Notes: generated from the letters alone by a model not told the origin. A DNA stretch of 64,000 nucleotides from Mesostigma viride (GCA_009746045.1 RPFO01000406.1:2282287-2346286); one strand, 5' to 3'. Counted from the stretch's first letter, positions 31,262-43,357 are shown. A program made the numbers and translations.

Positions 31262-32176
31262 ATGGTGCAGGAGGAACAACGGCAGCAGGATTTCCGGTTT
31301 CGGCAGTCTGCTGGGGGTTCGATTTCTCCTGAATTACGTTGTGTCGTTCGGGATCTATCTTTATTGCTTGCAGATCGTCCACCTGTAAATCGCAGCTTCG
31401 TGCAATTCGTCGACGACCAGGTCGAAGATTGGGAGCGAATTCTGCGACACGTACAAACCATCGTCATTCCGGAGCACCGGAGCATCGACGACCTCGAGCA
31501 GGAGCTTCACGGGTTGGTCGGCATCCAGACGGTGATTACAGCAGTAGCTGAGCGAGTGCGGACGGAGTTGGCGGCAAGGCGAGGCGAGGTTGCGGAAGCA
31601 GCTGGCGCAGGGCGACACGAGTTTGTACCGACAGTAGCGGGCGCGGGAGTACCACGTGCTTTCGCAGGCGGCATCGGCGACGAGGGTGTTGCAGCGGGGC
31701 CAGTTAGGCGTGAACGACGCGGAGCGGAGCACTACAGGCGGCTTGCAGAGGTCGGGGCGACAGCGGAAGCCATCGCCGGAGGACAGCGCGCGACAAGAGT
31801 CGGCAGGTTTCCAGAGCGAGTAAGAGTTCCTTTTCAGGAGCTGCCCCGGCCCCTTCGCGTTCGTGTGACGCGTTGGGAAGAGTTTGCACCTCTTGGGTAC
31901 GATAGTGACCTTGAGGAGGGAGCAGGGGGTGTCGCTGGGCTAGGCGACGAGACACTTGGTGACCACGAGGTGCCAAGATACAATCCGCGGGGTGCCAACG
32001 ACGGGTTGTCACCTGTCTACTATACCAACGGTGACGATTCAGTCATCGCGGGCCGACAGCGGGTCGACGACGGCGCAGCAGGTAGCAGGGTACCAGAGCT
32101 GATTGTGGTGAGCGACGGCGACAGCGACAAGGAGAACCAGGACGCGCCTGGGGCCAGCCGTGGTGGTCTTGCCTGA
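31262..32176 (+). CDS. ORF1 of element B, extra gene upstream of gag
   Basis: 304 residues. The ATG at 31262 is preceded in frame by TGA, so this start is firm. Residues 25-105 look helical, with regular hydrophobic spacing (for example VVRDLSLLL and VDDQVEDWERIL). The middle is Ala/Gly/Arg-rich, and the end is acidic with Ser/Asp (SDGDSDKENQD). No known domain, zinc finger, signal peptide or clear membrane segment. Elements C, D and E have an ORF at the same place; C and E are clearly homologous to each other, while B is related only by position and overall layout. Gag starts 103 bp downstream. Possible roles include an RNA-binding or structural protein, but the sequence does not tell. Confidence 0.7.
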   Translation: MVQEEQRQQDFRFRQSAGGSISPELRCVVRDLSLLLADRPPVNRSFVQFVDDQVEDWERILRHVQTIVIPEHRSIDDLEQELHGLVGIQTVITAVAERVRTELAARRGEVAEAAGAGRHEFVPTVAGAGVPRAFAGGIGDEGVAAGPVRRERRGAEHYRRLAEVGATAEAIAGGQRATRVGRFPERVRVPFQELPRPLRVRVTRWEEFAPLGYDSDLEEGAGGVAGLGDETLGDHEVPRYNPRGANDGLSPVYYTNGDDSVIAGRQRVDDGAAGSRVPELIVVSDGDSDKENQDAPGASRGGLA

Positions 32177-32278
32177 GTGGTAACACTTGGCACTTTCCTT
32201 TCTTGTTCAGTAGCTTATATTGCTTTAATTGCTGCTTGGCCACTTGGCTGGCTGTAGCAGATCTGAACAGAGGCCATC

Positions 32279-33466
32279 ATGGAAGATGGAGCTATCAACC
32301 AACAAGCGGGTTTTATGGGCTTCGGGCGGCGCGGCGCTGGGATGGATGGACGAGATGGACGCGATGGACGCGGTGGACGCGATGGACGCGGGGACGGCCA
32401 AGCGCTGGGAGACCAGGCTGATGTGCCAGATAATCAGAGCCAAGGATCGCAGGGCGGGCAGCACGCGCCAGCCGCAGATCAAGCGGCGCCTAAGCGACCA
32501 ACCGTTGCTGAGGGGTACGCGGTGCTAGGCCAGTTTCAGTCCATCAAGGACAATTGGCAGCCCCGGGATGCTGAGAGGATGTTAGAGGACATGAACTTGT
32601 ACACGGAGATATACAACGGTGACAAGCTTCGCATCTTGGCGTCTAGTGCCTACATACGGCAGTCGGCGAGGCAGCTGTTCAAGTTTGTTCGGGAGCGACA
32701 TGCGGCGGGGGACACCTGGACGGCGTTTATGACGCGACTCAGGTCGTTCCTGAGTGACAAGAGGACCATAGATGGGTCCCACCTGAAGCAAGAATACCTG
32801 GACTACAAGCCCATCAAGGGGCAACTAGTGGTCCACGCCTTTGAAGACTTCGTCAAGCTGAGGGAGGACGCCATGGCCAAGGGCTTCTTCGTCGCAGATC
32901 GGATGGCCATGGGCGACTTTCTCAAGTCGCTGCAGCTGGATCCGGTCACCATGGATAATGTGACCATCCACATGCGACAGGTCCATGGCTGGGCAGCCAT
33001 GACGGACCAGTTGTATGAGTGTTTCAGCGGCAAGTACGTGGGTGGTAAGCGCCCTCGTCAGGGTGATGAGGAGGCCACTGAACCCACGGTTAAGTCCATG
33101 AGGGGATCGGGCCACGGGGGCCCAGCGCCCTCGAGAGGGCCTGAGACCTCTTCAAGGGGTCGAGGAAGGTCCAGGAGGGGGCGTGACAGAAGGGCTGGAC
33201 GGGGGACCCCGCCGAAGTCGGGACATCCACAGTCCCAGTTTGACTTCAAGAGGGTGGGTGGTCCTCCCAAGGCTGGGCCCAGCAGTGGGACCTCACGGGA
33301 CATCAGTCAGGTGGAATGTTATTTCTGCCAGGGGAAGGGTCACTTCAGGAATGAGTGTCCCTCGTACCTGAGGCAGGAAGGTCAGAGCAAGCCAGCTCAG
33401 GGTGGCAGCAAGGACAAGGCTGGTCCATCCCAGGACAAGGGCAAGGGCAAGGCTGCTGATCATTGA
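32279..33466 (+). CDS. Gag of element B (capsid and nucleocapsid)
   Basis: 395 residues from the ATG at 32279. It begins with a Gly/Asp/Arg-rich repeat (DGRDGRDGRGGRDGR), followed by a helical capsid-like region from about 75 to 260 that includes RMLEDMNLYTEIYNGD and the later FSGKYVGG. A basic region and one zinc knuckle (CYFCQGKGHFRNEC) near 348-361 follow, then a Lys/Gly/Gln tail. Gag packages the RNA. The stop is TGA-CTT-GAG, after which the pol frame continues in the same register, so part of the product is probably extended into Gag-Pol. Confidence 0.85.
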   Translation: MEDGAINQQAGFMGFGRRGAGMDGRDGRDGRGGRDGRGDGQALGDQADVPDNQSQGSQGGQHAPAADQAAPKRPTVAEGYAVLGQFQSIKDNWQPRDAERMLEDMNLYTEIYNGDKLRILASSAYIRQSARQLFKFVRERHAAGDTWTAFMTRLRSFLSDKRTIDGSHLKQEYLDYKPIKGQLVVHAFEDFVKLREDAMAKGFFVADRMAMGDFLKSLQLDPVTMDNVTIHMRQVHGWAAMTDQLYECFSGKYVGGKRPRQGDEEATEPTVKSMRGSGHGGPAPSRGPETSSRGRGRSRRGRDRRAGRGTPPKSGHPQSQFDFKRVGGPPKAGPSSGTSRDISQVECYFCQGKGHFRNECPSYLRQEGQSKPAQGGSKDKAGPSQDKGKGKAADH

Positions 33467-33472
33467 CTTGAG
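33464..33472 (+). promoter_or_regulatory. putative stop-codon readthrough site, gag-pol of element B
   Basis: UGA-CUU-GAG, with gag and pol in one frame and no further stop. The same place reads UGA-CUU-GAG in E, UGA-CUA-GUG in C and UGA-CUG-UCU in D. UGA followed by CUA is an established leaky context in eukaryotes; CUU and CUG are close variants. Confidence 0.6.
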
Positions 33473-33615
33473 CCTGCACACATCCCTGAACCCTGGAGGG
33501 TGCCCCCAGGGGTGTGTAATGAAGCTGCTAGTGACAGCAGTGAGGGGCAGCCCCATGCTCTAGTGAAAGAGCCTATTGGACACGATGGGGCAAGCTTGGT
33601 TACCACAGAGAGTAT

Positions 33616-34259
33616 ATTTAGATGAACGCGGATCAGTGAGTTTCTGGTCTTCCCAAGATGTGATGAATGGAGCCATGGTTTCAACCAGCGGCTTTTAACC
33701 TTTACCACAGTTGCCTCACTACCCTGTGGTCACTAGCCTGAGGCGGCAGCACCCACGGACGGTGTTGGGAAAAGACGCTTGGCCACTGCTGTGTCCGAGC
33801 CTTTCTAGGTCTCACCATTGCTGCCAGGCCTTGCACGCCTTGGCAGGTCCGCCACTGTCAATTTCCTTGGTTGCATCAATCCAGGACGTCTGTCCTTCCA
33901 TGAATGACAGTAACGCTCTGGATTTATCCGTCATGACAAGTACCCGTCCATCCCAGGCCTGCAGGACTGCCAGTCCTGAAGTCCTGTGACATTCTTGGTA
34001 CCATCAACCAATATTGACCACAGTACCTCCTAGTGACAGTCGGTCCTGTGACACGTAACGTGTGATGGTTCACCCAACACTGCCACGTGCCCTGTCCCTC
34101 ACGTGTCCTTAGTCCTGGTACTGCTGTAGCGTCCGGCGGCATTACTTCGGGACTTGATAACTCTCAAGTTCCTTGTCCAAATGAGGCGTTTAGCACGGCG
34201 TTGGAAAGGCCACTTCAAGTATGATATGCTTAGCATATTGCATCACCAATATGCTAACT
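33616..34259 (-). repeat. 3' LTR of element C
   Basis: 644 bp. In element orientation it starts AGTTAGCATATTGG and ends CATCTAAAT. It is preceded, on the minus strand, by a purine-rich tract ending AAGAAAGGGTTGG. Confidence 0.92.
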
Positions 34260-35223
34260 CCAACCCTTTCTTGTTTTGGAGCTGCAAGCTTCACACCATG
34301 ACCAACCCATTCCTTGCTGCCTTGTGAAATGGACACCTGGTTACCCTGGACTTATAATAAGCCTCATGAGCACCCCTTTTGCCACCTTAATGGTATCCTC
34401 TTTTAGGGATCTATGGTTCAACCCTGCCATCTGATCATTAACTTGACCTGCAGGTCATCCCCAACCCTTTCTTTTGCAACTGTACCTTGGCTTGGGCTTA
34501 AAGGAGGATATTGAATATTCCTTAGGCAACATATCCTGGATATCTGAATGAGAGGCCCTGACTACAGGAAACGTATTACAGTGAGTTCCTGGTCTTCCCA
34601 GTTATCACTGGCGCCCGTTTCATGGCGCCCGCCCCGAGCGTTCCAGGCATCATCCATCCAAATGTTCACCAATGGAAACCACTTCAACACCACTGTGCCA
34701 CTGCTTGATGGGGAGCCCATGTCATCACTGGGTGTTAAAGCCCAGGAGTCATACATACCAGGCTGTGGCTCAACTAGGGAATCGAACCCTACCCCAGAAC
34801 CCCAGGTTAAACTTAACCTGGTCACATGACAGACAACAAGAGAGATTGGCATACAACATGATTATGGTTTATTATAGAATATCCACCAAAACCAATGTTG
34901 AGTGTTCCCAGTGGACCAGCCTGCACCAGCAAGGCCCAACTGTCAGGTTACAACACCATAATATCCAAGGTTGTCACTTATTCACAGCTAAAGAAAACTA
35001 AACAAGAGAGATATATACAAACAACCTGGAAGAACTCTCAACATGGCCTGCCCTGTCATGGCCTAACTGCCCGAGGCCAAAGGCATCCCACTGTGCTAAT
35101 CCTTTACAGGAAGAGCTTGCTCCTGTTGAGCCTTCTACCTGCTTGGTGACAGGTAGGCTACCTGTTGCCCTCCCCCCTGGGGACAACAGCACTGGTCAGC
35201 CACCAACTGGCAAAGGCTGGACT
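34260..35223 (-). other. 3' untranslated region of element C
   Basis: Non-coding between the pol stop and the 3' LTR. It contains the polypurine tract at its LTR end. No ORF with recognisable similarity. Confidence 0.7.
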
Positions 35224-38200
35224 TCAAGTCCCACCAGAAAAGGGGTCCATGAGCCCTTTGAGCACAGGGTATTGTAGCTCAGCCTTGCTCTCCAGCTTGG
35301 TGAGGGCGTCTGCTGGGTTGTCAACACCAGGCACATGTTCAAGATGAGCAAGGTAAGACATCTCCTTCAGCAACAAATAATCCAGATCCCTGCTCCTGGC
35401 GAGCTGTCTGTGCACAAACTGCACCATGCCCATGCTGTCTGTCTTGACCAGTGTGTGCAGCTGCAAGCTACAGGAAGCTACCTGACAGAGCTGGTAGAAT
35501 AACTCCCTGAGGTAAAGAGCAGTGTGTAGCCCCTCACATATTGCCCTGCACTCAGCAATGTCACTGCTGGGCGTCACCCTGTTCTGTAACCTACTGTACC
35601 AGCTGACCAGAGAAGTGTGCTCCTGTTGTAGTGTAATGAGTGCTGCTGCCCTACCCCTGACATCCGTCACCTTCCTGCTGTCCATGGAACTGTCCACAAA
35701 AAGCACCATGTTGAGTGGTTTGTACAAGTCCACAGCTGCCAGTATGAGTGGAGGTGAGCTCCTGACAGACTCAACCACCTGCTCTGCCCCTACCTCAACC
35801 AGCTGAGCATCTGTGAGCCTACTCAGCACCAACAAATCTGGGGCACAAATGCTAGCTAGCCAAGCCAACATTCCCCTGATTGTGGCACACCTGGCCTGGG
35901 TAATGGGCTGCTGGAGGGCATCAATGATCTGCTGAGGATAGTTGTTGCCACCCTCCATCTTGATAAACCAAGTACCTGCCCTCTTGATCAGCGTGGCCTG
36001 CATTCCACAAAACACCATGGGCTCATCCTGCTTCATGTGCTGGACCTTTCCTAACTCAAACCTCTTCTGGATCTTGGACAGTACTGAATCCACCCACTCA
36101 GGAGGCCCTAGAAGGTGCAGGTCATCTCCATGCAGAGATGCAAACACAGGCAACCCTTCATGAGTACTCTGGAACAAGCAAGGATCAACTGGAGACACAG
36201 TAAAGCCACAGTGAGTTTTCAGAAACTTTTCCAGGCTCTTTCTCCAGATGATAGGGCTGGACCTGAGACCCTCCAAACCCTTGAGTATTCTGAGATATTT
36301 TGACTTGATCTCTGCTCTCCACACCTTGGGCACTGTTACAAAGAAGGGAGGGATATCACGCCACGTCTCCTTGGCCTGCTCCACATCACCTTTAAGAAAA
36401 GCCCTCTTGAAATCAATCAGCACAGAGCTGTACGCAATGCCCTTGACCAGGAAAGACAGATATATACACAGAACAATCCTCCAGGTATCATGCAGCATCC
36501 CAGGCGTATACAACTCCTCATCTGTCAGCTCCCCCGTGCCATGGTACTCAGTCACAACTGGCCTCACATGTGGCACCTGCACCCGTCTATCTCCTTCAGC
36601 TTGAGCACAAACAAGAGCCTTAGCAACTGATGCTCCCTGGGCAACTCATCCACAGGCTCAGCACAGTTAGACACTATCCAGTCATGCCCACTGGAGACAA
36701 ACCCTAGAATCCATGCCTTAGCCATCTTGGGGCTTTGCATCAACTCTACCAACTGGTGCCAGGAAATAGGACTGTGACCAGCAATCTGGTACTTGTGCAC
36801 CCCCAAGTCCCGTGGATCTAGGGTGGTTGGGATGATCAACAAGTCCTCAGCAATGGGCTCCTTGCCTTCAGGCCCCACACTCTGCTGCCCCTTCACAGCC
36901 TTGACTGCCACAGCTAGACCCTTGGAGTAGTGATATCTCTGGAGGGGCAAACTGCCATGACCTTCTAGTGCAAGCTCATCTGCTGACAGAGTCACTCCTG
37001 GCATGCACAAGAAATTCTGGCCCAAAATGGCAGGCCCCTGGTACCCTTCCACCACACAGAACGCAGTGGGGACACCCAGGATAGGCACAGTCACTTCCCC
37101 TAGGATCTTCATTGTTACAGTGCCCGTAAAGTCACTCACTGCCCTGCAGCCAGCCTTATTCACCTTCAGGCCCTGAGCATCCTCCACCCTGATGATAGAC
37201 ACCTCTGAGTTAGTATCCACTTCTAGGGTAGCAGCCCAGCAAGAACCCCATTCAGTCAACTTAGATACCTTGGGATCCTTGTGCTTGTTGAACATGAGCG
37301 ACCGGACAATGTCTGCCATGAGTGGCCTCTTGGACCCTGGTGCAGGCCCAGCCCCCGTTGGCTCCACCACAGGTGATGCAGTTGCCTCCTGCACCTCATC
37401 ATCATCAGAGGGATAGCCACCTCCCACGTCAGTGACAGGCACATCAACTACCTGGTCCTTAACCTGGCCCTCCAGCCAACACTGGGGTCCAGGCCCGTCT
37501 GCAGGCCAGATTGCATGTGGCTTGCGTTCCTTGACGTTGGCCCAGCTCAACCTGTAAACATGCCTGGGATTACTCTCCAAGGCCACAAGGCAGGAACGAT
37601 TGGCATCTTCCACACAGGTCACCACCCCGTTCTGCCACTTGCCCCTCTTGCCCTGCATTGATGGCTCCTTCCACATTCTGACCTTCAGCCCCACCTGAGG
37701 CCTCAGCACATTCCAGCCCCTATCCTTGCGTCTCAACTGAGCAAACACCCTGTCTGCTTTCCTCAAGCATGCCTGGACCACTTCCTGGGCTAGCATCCAA
37801 ACTGCAGTGCTACAGGATTGACAGCCACCCCGTCATAATAGTAGTTTATTCTGAGGTTCAACTGTTCTTCCACCTGCCTGGTCCACACTGCCCTCTCCAA
37901 AGCAGATGCTACCAGTGGCACCTTAGGTTCTGCCAGCACTACGGTCTTGACCTCCCTGATGGATCTCTCCACAGCACCTTGCTGTCCATGGCTCTCCCTG
38001 GGCGTGACCAGCAGCTTGCATGGCAGTTGCTCCTGCTGTGACAGTAGGCACTCAAACTGAATATCAGCCTGTACTGTCTTGTACACCCCAAAGCCTGGTA
38101 AGAGAGTCTGCAAGCCCAGCAGCAGGGTATTCCCCTTCATATCTGGCAGAATCTGGAGCAGCCTGTACCTGCTAAATCTGTCCACTGCCACCAAAATGTA

Positions 38201-38761
38201 TAAGCCCCTGATATGCTGGACGTCTACCTGGATGTCCCCCTTCTCCCTGGCAGGCTCCCTAGCATGGGACCTTGGCTTCTTGGCAGCATTCTCCTTACAG
38301 GCACATTGCTCAGCTGCAGCCCTGCATGCTTCCCTCAGTGGCTCATCTCCAATCTTCCAACCAAACATCTCAGCCATGGCTGTGTGACCAAAGATATTGT
38401 GCAGCCTGCGTCCAGCATCCGTGTAGCTCAGTTGCCTAGCCAGATTACGCACCTGGGAAGACGCCTGGACGGGCCCTGCGTGTGAGGACGCAACATCCAC
38501 CTTCTGCATCTTGGATCCAGAGGACCCAGCAGACCCTCCCAGCAGAGCATCTAGGCTCCCAGAGCCAACCCTGTCTGGGGACCCTCCACCTGTTGACAGT
38601 TGAGGGGATTGTTGTGCTGCAGCATGCATGCAATCTTGTGGAATGAGAACATCAGTACACCCCTGGTGCTGATCAGAGGTGGCACCCTGCCCAGATTTAT
38701 TTACATGTGAAGCTGTGTCCCCACAGGGTGTCTCACTATGTACACGGGACTGCTTCACTAG
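35224..38761 (-). pseudogene. Pol of element C (two frameshifts)
   Basis: Three overlapping frames together cover the polyprotein. The first (38758-37790) has the integrase zinc region (LHNIFGH, CACKENAAKKP) and core (DIQFE, ESHGQQGAVERS). The second (37796-36564) has the basic module and the retropepsin-like domain (LEVDTNSEVSI, AILGQNFL). The third (36582-35224) has RT (DFKRAFLKGD, SLHGDD) and RNase H (FVDSSMD, IAECRAI, ADALTK). Compared with element E, one base is missing at about 37793 (after LALQFG) and one at about 36575 (LKEIDG). The first frame joins the gag UGA in register. Element E is its closest relative in the window. Confidence 0.85.
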
Positions 38762-40083
38762 TCACTTCTGATCAGACTGCCCCTTCTTCTTGTTTGGGCA
38801 ATCCCTCTTCCAGTGACCTTCCTTGCCACAAGCAAAACACTTGCTCTTGCCAGACCCTCCCCCTGGGGCCTTGCTGTCCTGCTTGTTCTGGTTGCCTGAG
38901 GCCTGATTGTTATTCTGCCCCTGGCCACCACCCTTACCCTGCTGATGGCTGTTACGGTTGCCAGACTGGTTCCCCTGATTCTGGTTCCCCTGCTGACCCC
39001 TCCACCACCCTGGTTCTGCTCCTTCTGGGCCTGCTTCCTTCTCCTGCTACCATACCGTGTCCCAGATGGGGTACGGTTCTTGCCCTGGCTAGCCTGAGAC
39101 GCTGACCCTCCCTGAGAACTGATACCCTTGCAGGTAGGGACCCGGGTCCTGAAGTTTAGTATCACACGCTTCAGAGCCCCCCAGGTGCCATCAGTGAGAT
39201 CACAGAGCTGCCTAGCAGTAGCCCTACCTTCCTCTGACAAGCCCATCTTATCAAAGAAGTGGTCTGCTGCTGCCCTGACTGTCACACTGAAGCCCTGCTT
39301 CTTGCCTGCCTCCACGATCAACTCAAACCTGGCCAGCTCAGCAGCCACCTCACCCTTGATCTCAAACTCATCAAATTCTCTCTTCTTTTCCATGGTGAGA
39401 TTGTGAACCCTGTCAGAAAACTCCTCCTTGATGTCATCCAGGAACTGCAGCCAAGTGTGCCCCTCTTTCAGAGCATGCCTAGCCATGTCATTGACCCTTT
39501 CAGACGACCCTTGTTTGCGGTGGAAGAGTGAAACACCCTGACAATATCCACACCTGCTGCGACAGAGCCCACAACTAGCTTCATGTCATCAAGCCATTTA
39601 TCCAGGTTGTCTTGCTTCAGGGAGGGTTGAGCGCTTTCTGCCCATTCATGACTGTCACAGCATCAGAAAATGGACGGGTGCCAGGCAACACACTCCCCAC
39701 ACGCACTGGTGGTGCCTGGGGAGGGTCAATCCTAGCCTCCAAACGCTCGGGCAACATACCAGACACCCTATCGTGAACAGCAGCTTGCTTTGCAGCACGC
39801 ACACCTGGGGTGACGATGGCGTCCTCCTCACCAGGCGTTGTGAGCACCACTGCATCCGTAGGTCGCCTGGCACGCTTGACTTTCTCCGCCTCAGCTTGCC
39901 CATCACGCCACCGCTTGTGTGTTCTCCCGGCCTGGGGTCCATCTCTGGGATAGGTTGCCCAGCTGGCGCCTCCACGCCCCTCTCCTCCATCGCCTCCCCT
40001 TCCTCTCTGGCGATGTCCTCCTCTGCCGTTCGCTCCCGTTGCTCCTCGAATGTCGCCGCACCCCGGCTTGCCCTCCTAGGCAT
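38762..40083 (-). pseudogene. Gag of element C (several frameshifts)
   Basis: The likely ATG is at 40083 (MPRRASRGAATFEEQ). Similarity to element E gag then moves between frames near 39890, 39620, 39490 and within the Gln/Gly-rich tail. Conserved pieces include SDAVTVMNGQKALNPP, a capsid segment (FDEFEIKGEVAAEL) and, at the end, a zinc knuckle C-x2-C-x4-H-x4-C (CFACGKEGHWKRDC). The stop is TGA at 38764-38762, followed by CTA-GTG in the pol frame. It cannot give an intact capsid protein. Confidence 0.8.
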
Positions 40084-40151
40084 TATATACAATGGCTGCG
40101 ACCAACTTTGCAACAAGAAAACAGCAAACTCTCCACCTATCCTCCACCCCC

Positions 40152-41116
40152 TCAAGCCTCGTTTTCAGACGAAGCTTCTCCTGCAACCGGTGCAGGTGCT
40201 GGCTCGTGGAACGGTCCCTCCACCGGATTCAATGGCTGCCCCTGGTCGTCGTGAGTAGGCACAGGCCTAATAACCACCGGAAGCCTCAAACCATACGCGT
40301 AATCACGTATCCAGCGAGAACGCCCCCACCTCAACAAATGGGCCTCACCTAAACCAACGTTGTCGTCAATGTGGTAGCGATTAAGCTCGTCCCGCTGCGC
40401 CTGCTCACGGCCCTCCTGAGAGCCGTCGCCCTCGTGACGCCTCTGGGCCGGCTGTACTACCGCCCCTGCTGGCTGATCTACGAAGTCGTAGAAGGCGTCG
40501 TCGGCTGAGACCTCTCGACCGCCAACCACGTCGACAGTCAAACTTAGCTGGTTTAACTCTCGGCGAGAATGTGGAGTATCCCGACTAGTGTAGATGGAGA
40601 AGGGATTAAGAGTAATGAAGACACGATCAGCAGCGCCTCTGGTCAACTCTAAGACAGAGTGCGCCAGATTCTGGCACTCTGCCACCAACGCCTGCGTACT
40701 GCCACGAACGATGGCCTCCCGCCTGTCCCGGGCGACCTGCACCACGTTTGGCACGCCGGTGTAGTCGTCCCCAAGGCGGAGATTGGCGACAAGGTCGTTT
40801 ATCTCTCGGGCACCCCCGAGGCTTATGGCAATTATCTGCAAAAGCAGAGTGACCACCTGCTCAAACGCGAATGCGTTTGTGTGGCCAGCCCGCCAAGACG
40901 CTGGCAGCCTTCTGATGATTTCCGCGAGGTCCTCGCGAAATCTCAGCAGCTGCTCGGCTGCTCCTCGGACGTACTCGCCCGGTGCCGACACCGCACGAAT
41001 ATTTCGGCGCACTTCCCCGAGTCCTCGTGCCCTCCTGCGGGTACTGGACTGGACGCCGCTACCGTTGCTGCACGCGCAAAGGTGTTTGTCCTAGCTTCAG
41101 AGTCCGAATTCGACAT
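40152..41116 (-). pseudogene. ORF1 of element C, upstream of gag (one frameshift)
   Basis: The ATG at 41116, 24 bases inside the 5' LTR, begins MSNSDSEARTNTFARAATVA. The frame changes near 41010 and then stays open for 286 residues to 40152. This part matches ORF1 of element E along most of its length: PGEYVRGAAEQLLRFRE against PGETGRVAVEELVRIRD, ADRVFITLNPFSIYTSRDTP against ADRFYITTQPFGVYSRLDTP, and RWIRDYAYG against RWVRDLAWH. A protein conserved in this way between diverged elements was under selection. No known family; helical first half, probably beta-rich middle. Confidence 0.7.
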
Positions 41117-41140
41117 ATCCGTCGACCAGACTGTAATACG

Positions 41141-41784
41141 ATTTAGATGAACGCGGATCAGTGAGTTTCTGGTCTTCCCAAGATGTGATGAATGGAGCCA
41201 TGGTTTCAACCAGCGGCTTTTAACCTTTACCACAGTTGCCTCACTACCCTGTGGTCACTAGCCTGAGGCGGCAGCACCCACGGACGGTGTTGGGAAAAGA
41301 CGCTTGGCCACTGCTGTGTCCGAGCCTTTCTAGGTCTCACCATTGCTGCCAGGCCTTGCACGCCTTGGCAGGTCCGCCACTGTCAATTTCCTTGGTTGCA
41401 TCAATCCAGGACGTCTGTCCTTCCATGAATGACAGTAACGCTCTGGATTTATCCGTCATGACAAGTACCCGTCCATCCCAGGCCTGCAGGACTGCCAGTC
41501 CTGAAGTCCTGTGACATTCTTGGTACCATCAACCAATATTGACCACAGTACCTCCTAGTGACAGTCGGTCCTGTGATACGTAACGTGTGATGGTTCACCC
41601 AACACTGCCACGTGCCCTGTCCCTCACGTGTCCTTAGTCCTGGTACTGCTGTAGCGTCCGGCGGCATTACTTCGGGACTTGATAACTCTCAAGTTCCTTG
41701 TCCAAATGAGGCGTTTAGCACGGCGTTGGAAAGGCCACTTCAAGTATGATATGCTTAGCATATTGCATCACCAATATGCTAACT
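41141..41784 (-). repeat. 5' LTR of element C
   Basis: 644 bp, differing from the 3' copy by one noticed base (C/T at about 41577). It is followed, on the minus strand, by CGTATTACAGTC, the presumed primer-binding position. Confidence 0.92.
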
Positions 41785-43357
41785 AGTATGCCAGCTGTAG
41801 CTGCAGTAGTTACTCGCCAACGTGCCCGCCATGGCGGTGCTGAGCCTGAGGTAGGACCTGGTGATGTGGACCCAGGTGGATCTCAGAAGCATTCTGACCG
41901 TGCAGGACTGGCACAGGATGGTCAGGATGAGGATAGGGCTGGAGACAGTCTGACAGGCACGACCCTGGTGCCTCCTGTACATAAGGGATCTGTACATACC
42001 TTGATTGCTAATAATGACAATAAAAGGTTTTCTCTCTTGTATGACATTGCCTCAAGGTTGCATACCATGTTTGGCCATGCAGCTCAGTCTTTGCAAGTTG
42101 CTAGACGGCTGGGAGGAAGTGAGTTGTACTCCATCTGCCAACAGGTTGCTCAAGCTTGCAAGTGCAGGCTAGTTGCTAGAAAGCCCAAGCAGTCTCATGC
42201 CAGGACAGACCTATTTTGCAGCCAGGCCATGTGCAGGTAGATATTCAGAGAATCAGGGGTTTGAAGCTGCTGGTGGCAGTGGACAGATATACCAAGTACA
42301 AGACCCTAGAGATCCTGCCTGACATGGAGAAGCCTACATTGATTGCTGCTCTGAAGTTGACAAGGAGCAGGTACCCTGGGTTGGAGTTGTTGCAGTGTGA
42401 CATTCAGTTTGAGTGCTGTGAGAACCTGCCAGAGTTTCCAGAGTTGCTGATTACACCCAGGGAGAGCCACGGCCAGCAAGGGGTGGTGGAGAGAGCCATC
42501 CAAGAGATCAAGACTGTGCTGCTGGTGGAGAGGATTCCAAGGACGTCATCTGCCATTGTGACATCTGCATGGCTACGTTCTGTGGAGGACAGGCTGAACC
42601 TGAGGACTCCCATGTTCTTTGGTGACATTGCCATCAATCCTCTTATGCTGCATACCAGGATGCTGACAGCTGATGCTGAGCAGGCATGGAAGGAGAAGCT
42701 AGAGGCCAAGTTCCTCAAGCTGAGGCAGAAAGACAAGGGCTGGAGTGTCCTAGAACCTAACGTTGGACAACAGGTTGTTGTGTGGAAGGAACCAAGCTTT
42801 CCAGGGAAACGTGGCAGCTGGCATGATGGGGTGGTGACCCGAGTAGAAGCCGCTGGCCATAAGTGCTGGGTGGCCATTAATGGCTCCCAAGCAGTGCACC
42901 GTCTGTCCTGGTCAAAGATCCGTCCCCGGGGAGGTAATCAAGGAGACCTCTTCCAGGTGCCCGCTGGTGTACAAGGCGGGGGTGACGTGGAGCTTCCTGA
43001 TCAGGGTGCTACAGCTGTATCGAGCCCTCAGGGTGACCCTGGCCCGGCCCCTGGGGTACCTTCACATACGGTGGTTGGGCAAGCAGGCGGACAGGCTGCA
43101 CCTCCGGAACGGCCCGACACCAGGCCTAGGGGTGTGCGTCTATCAGATATTGTACAGGCTTTGCAAAGAGCCAAGAAGGAGCCTAAGGTGTCCAAGCTTG
43201 TCCAGTTGGATGAACCTGAGGTAGCTGCCATGGAGATAGATACCAATGCACAGGTTTCTGTCATGGGACCTCAGCATACAGGAGAACTGCTGGTCGGAGA
43301 ACCAAGTTGCCCCTGGGTGTCTGATTTCAGTGGTAGGACGCATCTAAGGGTGTTGGG

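Larger units (their letters stand above)
33616..41784 (-). mobile_element. LTR retrotransposon C, nested in B
   Basis: 8169 bp, bounded by the target duplication AGTAT (33611-33615 and 41785-41789). The uninterrupted site is visible in the left body of B, so the limits are exact. LTRs of 644 bp lie at both ends. Minus-strand order: 5' LTR, ORF1, gag, pol, polypurine tract, 3' LTR. All three genes carry frameshifts although the LTRs differ by only one base that I noticed. Confidence 0.92.

Noticed and set aside
31262-32176. ORF1 as an envelope-like protein
   Set aside because: It lies upstream of gag, and I see no signal peptide, transmembrane segment or furin-type site.
33464-33466. UGA read as a sense codon (altered genetic code or selenocysteine)
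   Set aside because: The long frames use TGG for Trp and end at TGA as well as TAG and TAA. Only the gag-pol junction shows an in-frame UGA, which fits readthrough.
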